From assembly GCA_023442085.1 (NCBI GenBank), contig JAEZMT010000085.1, positions 1 through 64,000 of the forward strand: DNA of 64,000 bases, written 5' to 3'. Below, piece by piece: positions 1 through 6,948 of this stretch. Below the pieces are notes generated by a model, which was not told the DNA's origin, ran no database searches, and saw nothing but the letters and a program-made list of their open reading frames with translations. The position numbers and the translations under genes are program-made. Source of the stretch: Pseudomonadota bacterium (GTDB lineage: Bacteria; Pseudomonadota; Alphaproteobacteria; Rhizobiales; Xanthobacteraceae). Position 1 is the stretch's first letter; every line of letters starts with the position of its first letter.

Positions 1-262
1 CGCGCATGAACGGCTCGGCGACCTGCCGCACATCGAGCCGCCCCAGGACCTGCCCCGCGAGTTCAAAGACCTTCAGCGTGCAGTCATAGGTGCCGCCCGG
101 CAACGCCCGCACGAAGCCGGCGGCGACAAGCGTCTGAAGCGTGCGGTGCGCGTTGCTCTTGGTCATGTCGAGCTCGCGCGCGAGCTCGCTGACGCCTCCG
201 GGCGCGGATCGTCCGGCCAGATGCTCCAGAACGCGCAGTCCCTTGAGAAGTGTACGGTCCAC
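1..262 (-). CDS. IclR-family transcriptional regulator, N-terminal part (runs off window)
   Basis: Reading leftwards from a GTG at 262, the 87 visible codons begin VDRTLLKGLRVLEHLAG and contain a winged helix-turn-helix (GVSELARELDMTKSNAHRTL) followed by the wing and the start of the linker (YDCTLKVFELAGQVL). This is the N-terminal DNA-binding domain of the IclR family, whose C-terminal half binds an effector. An in-frame TAA lies nine codons upstream and no ATG intervenes, so GTG is the likely start. The gene lies 94 bases downstream of, and in the same direction as, the enoyl-CoA hydratase-family gene. It is the obvious candidate regulator for the paired operators at 1174-1200 and 1547-1565. 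The C-terminal domain is outside the window. Confidence 0.85.
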   Translation of the reverse strand, partial: MDRTLLKGLRVLEHLAGRSAPGGVSELARELDMTKSNAHRTLQTLVAAGFVRALPGGTYDCTLKVFELAGQVLGRLDVRQVAEPFMR

Positions 263-278
263 TGTATCACTATTCAGT
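261..278. promoter_or_regulatory. imperfect palindrome over the IclR gene start
   Basis: The 18 bases ACTGTATCACTATTCAGT form an imperfect inverted repeat (outer ACTG/CAGT plus inner AT/AT, 12 of 18 positions symmetric) at the GTG start of the IclR gene. It could be an autoregulatory operator. Its sequence differs from the TGTTCTA sites further right, so the link is weak. Confidence 0.25.
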
Positions 279-356
279 ACGGAGTATTAAAGGGCGTAAC
301 TACCTTCCCACGAGAGGTCAAGCTGGGCAGGTCCCGCTCAACCGCGGCCGGCCGGA

Positions 357-1109
357 TCAGGCCGTCTTCTGTCTGGCGGAGGCCAGAACGTGAGCGCGAT
401 AGGCGACGATGCGCGCCTTGAGGCCGTCACGGGCGGCGGAGCGGCAAAGGTCCGCCAGCTCCGCATCGGCATGCCCCACCTTGGTGGCTCCGCGCAGGGC
501 GGCCACTGTCTGCGGGTCGAGGCGCTTTGCCTCTCGCGCGAGGGTGGCGAGCGCGGCATCGATGCCATCCTCCGCGATCTGCTCCGTCACGAGACCGATG
601 GACTGGGCGCGAGCCGTGTCGACCGCATCCCCGCGCAACAGGATGCTGCGGGCACGGTCGCGACCGATGCGGCTGGCAAGGCGGGCGGTACCGAGCACCA
701 GTCCGAAGCCGGAGCCGGGAAACGCGAAACGGGGCGTCTCTACCGCTATGCGATGATCACAGGCCGCGAAGAGATCGGCGCCCGCCCCGAACACGCTGCC
801 ACGCCCGAGCGCCACGGTCACGACCGGCGCATCGAACACCTTGCGCAGAAAGCCTTCGATGGTCACGAAACGCAGCAGCAGGTCGCCGTCGCTCTCGCTG
901 TCGAGATCGGACAAGTCGAAGCCGGTGCAGAAATGGCGCCCCGCACCCTCGAACACGACCAGCCGCGCGCCCTGCGCGACGGCGGCATCGAAGGCGTGAT
1001 CAAGGTCGCGTACCGCGGCCCCGCTGAGGGCATTGCCCTTCTCCGGCCGGCTCAGAACGATGCGACAGATGGCGTCGTCGAGAGACCAGGTCAGAGTGGC
1101 GTCAGCCAT
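357..1109 (-). CDS. enoyl-CoA hydratase/isomerase (crotonase) family protein
   Basis: 250 aa. The ATG at 1109 is chosen because a good ribosome-binding site (GAAGGAAA) precedes it; an in-frame start 60 bases upstream would add an arginine-rich tail. Crotonase landmarks are visible: the oxyanion-hole strands GRHFCTGFDL (about residues 58-67) and GSVFGAGADLFAACDHRIA (about 105-123). The segment where hydratases usually carry a catalytic glutamate reads FAFPGSGFGLVLG, with no Glu, so simple hydration is doubtful. Isomerase, hydrolase or C-C lyase chemistry on an acyl-CoA is possible. It is divergent from the ABC-transporter operon across a shared control region with two operators. Confidence 0.8.
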   Translation of the reverse strand: MADATLTWSLDDAICRIVLSRPEKGNALSGAAVRDLDHAFDAAVAQGARLVVFEGAGRHFCTGFDLSDLDSESDGDLLLRFVTIEGFLRKVFDAPVVTVALGRGSVFGAGADLFAACDHRIAVETPRFAFPGSGFGLVLGTARLASRIGRDRARSILLRGDAVDTARAQSIGLVTEQIAEDGIDAALATLAREAKRLDPQTVAALRGATKVGHADAELADLCRSAARDGLKARIVAYRAHVLASARQKTA

Positions 1110-1173
1110 GATGGTTTTCCTTCGTCGGCAATCAGAATGCTCTCTCGCGCACAACCGAGCGCAAGACACTATA

Positions 1174-1200
1174 TAGAATACTGTTCTAAATAATAAAACA
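1174..1200. promoter_or_regulatory. operator site A, triple half-site
   Basis: Three half-sites lie in a row: TAGAATA (1174-1180), TGTTCTA (1182-1188), a five-base spacer AATAA, and TAAAACA (1194-1200). The right-hand pair matches site B at 1547-1565 in 18 of 19 bases. The site lies 65-91 bases upstream of the crotonase start, in an AT-rich patch where its promoter should be. It is probably bound by the IclR regulator at the left edge. Confidence 0.6.
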
Positions 1201-1500
1201 AGGTGCAGTCTTGGGCATGCCCACGGTCCGAATCCCCGCGGCCGACCACGCTGGCTGCCTCAAGCGGCACGCACAGGGCTCAAGCCCCCAAGACCTGAAG
1301 GAGCGCTAACGAGCCATGAGACAGGCAGGCGACCTATCCCTTTTCTCGCCTTCACAAAAACGCGGCGGCGCTATGATGAAAATGAAGGCACCGATGCCTA
1401 TAGGCAGGGGCTTAGCGCGAGCCTGCGAGCAGCACGGCACTCGTTTCACAGACGGTCGATCTTGAAACTCCTGAGCCTGATTTTCGCGCAGGCTTAGCCC

Positions 1501-1529
1501 TTGCTCACCGCCGCACCCTGGCCTATCGT
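1501..1529 (+). promoter_or_regulatory. probable sigma-70 promoter of the ABC-transporter operon
   Basis: TTGCTC (1501-1506) and TATCGT (1524-1529) are separated by 17 bases. A transcription start near 1536 would put operator site B just downstream of it, a position suited to repression. This is pattern matching only. Confidence 0.3.
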
Positions 1530-1546
1530 ACTGACATGTGAATTAA

Positions 1547-1565
1547 TGTTCTAAATAATAGAACA
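1547..1565. promoter_or_regulatory. operator site B, perfect inverted repeat
   Basis: TGTTCTA-AATAA-TAGAACA is a perfect 7-bp inverted repeat with a five-base spacer, 22 bases before the first start codon of the plus-strand operon. It differs by one base from the repeat at 1182-1200. Two such copies on the two sides of a divergent promoter region are a strong sign of a dedicated regulator. Confidence 0.65.
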
Positions 1566-1587
1566 AAATCCAGAGGAAGACGAGTTG

Positions 1588-1716
1588 ATGGCCATTCTGC
1601 GCATCACCCGCCGGGGCGAGCAGGCAGACGGGTTGCCACAAGGCGAACCATGCTCCGGCATGGCCGAGCCTTCGGGGCTTTCGGTGGTTTTCCGGCTTGA
1701 GGGCGACGCGCGATGA
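1588..1716 (+). CDS. small 42-aa ORF coupled to the permease gene
   Basis: An ATG at 1588, eight bases after an AGAGGAAG ribosome-binding site, opens a 42-codon frame. It begins MAILRITRRGEQADG and ends at TGA 1714-1716, overlapping the permease ATG at 1713 (ATGA). The spacing and 4-bp overlap suggest it is translated and couples translation to the transporter. I recognise no family. It may be a leader peptide or the eroded remnant of a longer upstream gene. Confidence 0.4.
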   Translation: MAILRITRRGEQADGLPQGEPCSGMAEPSGLSVVFRLEGDAR

Positions 1717-2699
1717 GCGCCGGCGTCTCGCTGCAATACATCGTCCGCCGGGTGCTTTATGCGATCCCGGTGGTCTTCGGCGTCATCATCCTCGCCTTCC
1801 TGCTGCTGCAACTTGCGCCTGGCGACCTCGCGACTGTCCTCGCCGGCGATTCCGGAGGCGCGCCGCCCGGCTATATTGATGAATTGCGGAGCCGTTACGG
1901 ACTAGACCAGCCCGTCCTCGTGCAGCTGGCGCTCTATATCAAAAACGTCGCCATGTTCGACCTCGGCTTTTCCTTCCGTCACAACATGCCGGTTCTTGAT
2001 CTGCTCATGTCGCGGATCGGCCCGACCTTTCTCCTGATGGGCACCGCCCTCGTGATGTCGGTTGCGCTCGGCGTGCTGGCCGGCGTGGTGGCGGCGCTCA
2101 ATGTCCGCACCTGGAAGGACCATCTGATTTCCGTGGCCGCGACGCTCGTCTACGCCATTCCGCTGTTCTGGGTCGGCCTGATGCTGATCCTCATCTTCTC
2201 GATCAAGCTCGATCTCCTGCCCACGTCGGGGATGGAGGACGTCGCCGCATTTTATGAGGGCTTCGATCGGGTGAAGGACATCGCCTGGCACCTGATCTTG
2301 CCCGCCTGCACGCTCGCCTTGTTCTACACGGCGCTCTACGCCCGACTGATGCGCGCGAGCATGCTTGAGCAATACGGCATGGAGTACGTCACGACCGCGC
2401 GCGCGAAGGGCCTGACAGAGCGCCGGATCGGCGTCGGCCACGTCCTGCGCAACGCCCTGTTGCCTGTGGTCACCATGGTGGGTGTGCAGGCCGGCGCCCT
2501 TCTCGGCGGCTCCATCGTGGTGGAGAGCATCTTCGCCTGGCCCGGCCTCGGGATGCTGGCCTTCGAGGCGCTGCAGTCCCGTGATTACAATCTTCTGCTC
2601 GGCATTCTGTTCGTCTCTGCCGTCATGGTGGTGGTGGTCAATCTGATCGTCGATATCCTCTACGGGGTGCTCGATCCGCGGATCGAGGTGGCGAAATGA
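1713..2699 (+). CDS. ABC transporter permease, DppB/OppB type
   Basis: 328-aa inner-membrane permease of the peptide/opine/nickel ABC family. The N-terminal YIVRRVLYAIPVVFGVIIL membrane segment is characteristic of DppB-like proteins, and about six hydrophobic segments follow. The cytoplasmic EAA loop is visible near residues 220-250 (YVTTARAKGLTERRIGVGH), the docking site for the ATPase. Start and stop overlap the neighbours by four bases (ATGA), so the operon is translationally coupled. It pairs with the next permease to form the channel. The substrate cannot be read from the sequence. Confidence 0.92.
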   Translation: MSAGVSLQYIVRRVLYAIPVVFGVIILAFLLLQLAPGDLATVLAGDSGGAPPGYIDELRSRYGLDQPVLVQLALYIKNVAMFDLGFSFRHNMPVLDLLMSRIGPTFLLMGTALVMSVALGVLAGVVAALNVRTWKDHLISVAATLVYAIPLFWVGLMLILIFSIKLDLLPTSGMEDVAAFYEGFDRVKDIAWHLILPACTLALFYTALYARLMRASMLEQYGMEYVTTARAKGLTERRIGVGHVLRNALLPVVTMVGVQAGALLGGSIVVESIFAWPGLGMLAFEALQSRDYNLLLGILFVSAVMVVVVNLIVDILYGVLDPRIEVAK

Positions 2700-3523
2700 G
2701 ACAGTCGTTTCGTGCGCGTTTCCTTGGCGATCCCCGTGTCCAGTTCAGCCTGCTGTGGCTGGCGGTGGTCGTCCTCTGCGCCGCCTTCGCCCAGGTACTG
2801 GCGCCGCTCGATCCCTTCGCCATCACCGGCAAGCCGTTCACGCCGCCATTTCACGGGAGCGTATTCGGCACCGACGCCCTTGGCCGCGACATCCTGGCCG
2901 GGCTGATCTACGGCTCGCGCGCCACCCTCCTCGTCGCCCTCATCGCCACCGCCTGCGCCCTCCTGATCGGCACCACGGTGGGTGCGCTGGCCGGCTTTCA
3001 CGAAGGGATGGTCGGCAATGTGCTGATGCGAGTCACCGAACTGTTCCAGACGGTGCCGACCTTCGTCTTCGCCATCGTCCTCGTGGCGCTGCTGTCGCCC
3101 TCGCTCGCGAGCCTGTCCTTCTCCATCGCGGTGGTGAGCTGGCCGCCCATCGCGCGCATCGTGCGGGCCGAGGTGCTGACGCTCAAGACCCGCGACTACA
3201 TCAGCGCGGCGCGGACGCTGGGCCGCTCCAATTCCGGAATCCTCTGGAAGGAGATCCTGCCCAACATCCTGTCGCCGCTGATCGTCACGGGGTCTCTGCT
3301 GATCGCGACGGCCATCCTCATCGAGAGCGCGCTGGCCTTCCTGGGCCTCGGAGCGCCCAACGTCATGAGCTGGGGCTTCATGGTCGGAGCCGGCCGCAGC
3401 TTCATGCGCGATGCCTGGTGGGTCGTGACCATTCCCGGCATCGCCATCCTGCTCACGGTGCTGTCGATCAACCTCATCGGAGAGGGACTGAACGACGCGC
3501 TGAATCCGAGGCTGGAGGCATGA
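2696..3523 (+). CDS. ABC transporter permease, DppC/OppC type
   Basis: 275 aa, the second permease of the importer. It has the typical OppC N-terminal pattern: a short cytoplasmic lead, one membrane span (SLLWLAVVVLCAAFAQVLAPL), then HGSVFGTDALGRDILAGLIYGSR, the conserved motif before the five-helix core. The EAA loop is around residues 160-190 (LKTRDYISAARTLGRSNSGIL). It overlaps the upstream and downstream genes by four bases each. Confidence 0.92.
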   Translation: MRQSFRARFLGDPRVQFSLLWLAVVVLCAAFAQVLAPLDPFAITGKPFTPPFHGSVFGTDALGRDILAGLIYGSRATLLVALIATACALLIGTTVGALAGFHEGMVGNVLMRVTELFQTVPTFVFAIVLVALLSPSLASLSFSIAVVSWPPIARIVRAEVLTLKTRDYISAARTLGRSNSGILWKEILPNILSPLIVTGSLLIATAILIESALAFLGLGAPNVMSWGFMVGAGRSFMRDAWWVVTIPGIAILLTVLSINLIGEGLNDALNPRLEA

Positions 3524-5160
3524 CCCTGAAGCCCGTGCTGCAAATCGAAGAGCTGAGGGTCGGACTTGGCCCCGGCGCCGACAGGCCCTTCGCGGTGGAT
3601 GGAATCTCGCTTCAGGTCCAGCCTGGCGAGGTGGTCTGTGTCGTCGGCGAATCCGGGTCCGGCAAGTCGATGATGGCGAAATCCATCCTTCGCCTCCTGT
3701 CACAACGGCTGTCCGAGCGCAGCAGCGGCCGCATCCTGTTCGAGGATCAGGACCTGCTCGCGGCGCCCGAGGAGACCATGCGTCGCGTGCGGGGCAACCG
3801 GATCGCGATGGTTTTCCAGGAGCCGATGGTCGCGCTCAATCCGCTGCACCGGGTGGGCCGGCAGGTGGAGGAAATTCTTGAGGTTCACACCGACATGTCG
3901 CGGCGGGAGCGCGCGGCACGGGCCGTGGCTCTGTTCGAGGATGTGCGGCTGCCCAACCCGGCCCTCATCGCGCAGCGCTACCCTCATCAGCTTTCGGGCG
4001 GACAGCGCCAGCGGGTGATGATCGCCATGGCACTCGCCCTGGAGCCGGCGCTCATCATCGCCGACGAACCGACCACGGCGCTCGACGTGACCACCCAGGC
4101 GCAAATTCTCAAGCTCCTCCGGGATCTCCAGCGCCAGCACGGCACGGCGGTGCTCTTCATCACCCACGACTTCGGCGTGGTGGCGGAGATTGCGGACCGG
4201 GTGGTCGTCATGCACCACGGCCGGATCGTCGAGCAGGGCGCCGCAGCGCAGGTGCTGACCGCGCCGCGCGAGGACTACACCCGCAAGCTGCTCGCGGCGG
4301 TGCCGAGCCTTGCGCCGAAATGCGCCGGCGCCGTGGACGCGGCGGACAAGGCTCAGGCGCAGCCGATCCTGGCCGTGCAAGGGCTCATCAAGACCTATGG
4401 CGGTGGGGTCGGGCTGTTCGGCAAACCCAAGCCGGGCGTCCAGGCCGTGCGCTCGGTGGACTTCTCCATTCCGCGCGGCGGCACCGTTGCGCTCGTCGGC
4501 GAATCCGGGTCCGGCAAATCCACGGTGGCCCGCTGCATCATGGGGCTGGAGCAGCCGGATGCCGGCCGCATCATGCTGGACGAGACCGATCTGGCCTCCC
4601 TCCGCCCGCGGGCGTGGGGGCCGGTCCGGCGCGAGGTGCAGATGATCTTCCAGGATCCATTCGCCTCCCTCAATCCACGGATGAAGGTGGTGGACATCGT
4701 GGGGCTCGGCCCGCGCCTCGCCGGCGTCTCCGCGGAGGAGGCGCGGGCCACCGCCGAGGAGCTGATGGAGCTGGTGGGATTGCGGCGCGACGCCGTCGAC
4801 CGCTATCCCCACGCCTTCTCCGGCGGCCAGCGCCAGCGCATCGGCATCGCCCGCGCTCTGGCGATGAAACCGAAGCTCATCGTTGCCGACGAGCCGGTAT
4901 CAGCGCTCGATGTCTCGGTGCAGCGCCAGGTTCTCGACCTGCTCGCCGAGCTGCGTCGGTCCCTGTCCCTGTCGATCCTGTTCATCACCCATGACCTTCG
5001 CGTCGCGGCCGATGTCTGCGAGGACATCGTCGTCATGTGCCGGGGCGAGGTCGTCGAGCGGGGCGCCACGGAACAGGTCTTCCGCGCGCCCGCCCACCCC
5101 TACACCCGCAGCCTGCTCGACAGCGTGCCCGGACGATCCAGCGTCCTCGGCATGGCCTGA
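3520..5160 (+). CDS. fused double ABC ATPase for the peptide-type importer (DppD-DppF fusion)
   Basis: 546 aa with two complete ABC cassettes. Cassette 1 has Walker A GESGSGKS from residue 43, signature LSGGQRQR and Walker B ALIIADEP. Cassette 2 has Walker A GESGSGKS from residue 327, signature FSGGQRQR and Walker B KLIVADEP. In many relatives these are separate DppD and DppF proteins; here one chain energises the permease pair. The start is the ATG overlapping the previous stop (ATGA). The open frame extends far upstream, but only as a shadow of the permease gene. Both Walker A regions keep nearly the same DNA sequence as well as the same protein. Confidence 0.93.
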   Translation: MTLKPVLQIEELRVGLGPGADRPFAVDGISLQVQPGEVVCVVGESGSGKSMMAKSILRLLSQRLSERSSGRILFEDQDLLAAPEETMRRVRGNRIAMVFQEPMVALNPLHRVGRQVEEILEVHTDMSRRERAARAVALFEDVRLPNPALIAQRYPHQLSGGQRQRVMIAMALALEPALIIADEPTTALDVTTQAQILKLLRDLQRQHGTAVLFITHDFGVVAEIADRVVVMHHGRIVEQGAAAQVLTAPREDYTRKLLAAVPSLAPKCAGAVDAADKAQAQPILAVQGLIKTYGGGVGLFGKPKPGVQAVRSVDFSIPRGGTVALVGESGSGKSTVARCIMGLEQPDAGRIMLDETDLASLRPRAWGPVRREVQMIFQDPFASLNPRMKVVDIVGLGPRLAGVSAEEARATAEELMELVGLRRDAVDRYPHAFSGGQRQRIGIARALAMKPKLIVADEPVSALDVSVQRQVLDLLAELRRSLSLSILFITHDLRVAADVCEDIVVMCRGEVVERGATEQVFRAPAHPYTRSLLDSVPGRSSVLGMA

Positions 5161-5205
5161 GGCTGTCCGTCCACCGCTTCCGCCGATCAACACAAGAGGG
5201 GAACC

Positions 5206-6792
5206 ATGAAGAAGATCATTCTGGGAGCGGCAGGCATCATCGCCGCCGTGCTGGCCTCACCGAACGCCCAGGCGCAGCAGCGGGGCGGGACGCTGGTGAT
5301 GGTCACCGAACCCGAACAGGCCACCCTCGCCTCCTACATGAGCACGTCGGCCTCGACCCAGCAGATCACCAGCAAGATCTTCGACGGCCTTCTGGAATAC
5401 GGGCCGGACCTGAAGCCCCGTCCGAGCCTTGCCAAAAGCTGGGAAGTGAGCCCGGACGGCCTCACGATCACCTTCAAGCTTCAGGATGGCGTGACCTTCC
5501 ACGACGGCCAGCCCCTGACCTCCGAGGACGTGCGGTTTTCGATCATGGATGTGCTGAAGGTGGTCAATCCGCGCGGCATGAGCACGTTCCGGACCGTGAA
5601 GGCCGTGGAGACGCCGGACGCGCAGACCGTGGTGATGCGCCTCGATGCGCCCTCGCCTGCCCTCCTCATGGCGCTGAGCAGCTCCGAGTCGCCCATCATC
5701 CCGAAGCACATCTACGGTACGGGCGACCTGCGCAGCCATCCGCGCGCCAATGAGCCCATCGGCTCCGGCCCGTTCAAGTTCGTGGAATGGCGGAAGGGGC
5801 AGTTCGTCCGCCTCGACCGCAATCCCAACTACTGGAAGCCCGGCCGCCCCTATCTCGACCGCATCGTCATCCGCACCATCTCCGACCCCGGCACGCGGAC
5901 CGCGGCGATCGAGAAGGGTGAGGTGCAGATGGCGGGCACGGCGGCGGTTCCGCTCGGCGACTACAAGCGCCTTCTCGCCAACCCGAGCCTCGAGGTGACC
6001 ACCCGCTCGCACGAGCTGATCTCGCCGGTTTCTGAGATCATGTTCAACATGAAGCGCAAGCCGTTCGACGATGTGCGGGTCCGCAAGGCGATCGCCTACG
6101 CGCTCGACCGCCAGTTCATCCTCGACACCATCTGGTTCGGCGCCGGCAAGGTCGCGACCGGGCCGATCAGCTCCAACTTCGCCCCGTCGGGCCTCTATTC
6201 GGACGCCGTGGAAATCTACCAGCAGCCCGACGGCGTCGAGCGCGCCAACAAGCTGCTGGACGAAGCCGGCTATCCCCGCAAGGAGGACGGCATCCGCTTC
6301 ACCATCACCCACGACGTGATGCCCTATGGCAGCACCTGGGCGCAGCTCGGCGAATATGTGGTCCAGGCGCTTGGCAAGGTCGGCATCAAGGTAGTGCTGC
6401 GGCAGGAGGACCAGCCGCGCTGGCTGAAACGCATTTTCACCGACTACGACTTCGACACCTCCTCCACCTATGCCTTCAACCTGGCCGATCCGGTGATCGG
6501 TGTTCAACGCTTCATCGATTCCGCTTCCATCAAGCCGGGCACAGTGTTCGTGAACGCGACCCGGTTCAGCAATCCGCGCGTGGATGAGCTTCTGCGACTG
6601 GCAGCGACCGAGAACGACCAGACGAAGCGCGGCGCATACTATGCCGAAGTGCAGAAGATCGTCGCGGAAGAGGTTCCGAGTGCCTACCTGCTCGAATTGA
6701 ACTTTCCGGTCGCGATCAACAAGCAGTTCGTGGACGTGCTGACGACCCCGCTCGGCACCTACGGCAATTTCGACTCCGCCTGGAAGAAATAG
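5206..6792 (+). CDS. ABC transporter substrate-binding protein, family 5 (DppA/OppA-like)
   Basis: 528 aa, starting after AAGAGGGGAACC. It has a clear Sec signal peptide (MKKIILGAAGIIAAVLASPNAQA, cleavage near residue 23) and then the SBP_bac_5 fold: KIFDGLLEYGPDLKPRPSLAKSW near residues 55-80 and LTITFKLQDGVTFHDG near 90-105. It is periplasmic and sets the specificity of the importer. It is the last gene of the transporter block and is followed by a strong hairpin at 6847. The ligand is unknown; relatives bind peptides, glutathione, opines or modified amino acids. Confidence 0.92.
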   Translation: MKKIILGAAGIIAAVLASPNAQAQQRGGTLVMVTEPEQATLASYMSTSASTQQITSKIFDGLLEYGPDLKPRPSLAKSWEVSPDGLTITFKLQDGVTFHDGQPLTSEDVRFSIMDVLKVVNPRGMSTFRTVKAVETPDAQTVVMRLDAPSPALLMALSSSESPIIPKHIYGTGDLRSHPRANEPIGSGPFKFVEWRKGQFVRLDRNPNYWKPGRPYLDRIVIRTISDPGTRTAAIEKGEVQMAGTAAVPLGDYKRLLANPSLEVTTRSHELISPVSEIMFNMKRKPFDDVRVRKAIAYALDRQFILDTIWFGAGKVATGPISSNFAPSGLYSDAVEIYQQPDGVERANKLLDEAGYPRKEDGIRFTITHDVMPYGSTWAQLGEYVVQALGKVGIKVVLRQEDQPRWLKRIFTDYDFDTSSTYAFNLADPVIGVQRFIDSASIKPGTVFVNATRFSNPRVDELLRLAATENDQTKRGAYYAEVQKIVAEEVPSAYLLELNFPVAINKQFVDVLTTPLGTYGNFDSAWKK

Positions 6793-6846
6793 CCGCTCGC
6801 GACAGGCGCCCGCCTGCATCCGGGACGCCTTGAGCCGCAATTGCGC

Positions 6847-6875
6847 GGCCGCCGGGAGCACATCTTCCGGCGGCC
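6847..6875 (+). terminator. GC-rich hairpin after the transporter operon
   Basis: GGCCGCCGG and CCGGCGGCC form a perfect 9-bp stem around an 11-base loop, 55 bases after the binding-protein stop. No U-run follows, so it may be a weak terminator or an mRNA stabiliser that separates transporter from enzyme genes. Confidence 0.45.
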
Positions 6876-6948
6876 ATCCTTCATCAACGCCTATCGAACC
6901 CCGCCGGGCCGAGCCCGCGCCGCAGGGACGGGACGGAGACACTCGGCG

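Larger units (their letters stand above)
1110..1587. other. intergenic control region between the divergent catabolic transcripts
   Basis: These 478 bases have no convincing gene of normal size. They hold two matching inverted-repeat operators (1174-1200 and 1547-1565), a probable promoter (1501-1529), and a small inverted repeat AGCCTG/CAGGCT near 1471-1495. The stretch 1201-1500 is otherwise featureless to me. Confidence 0.6.
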
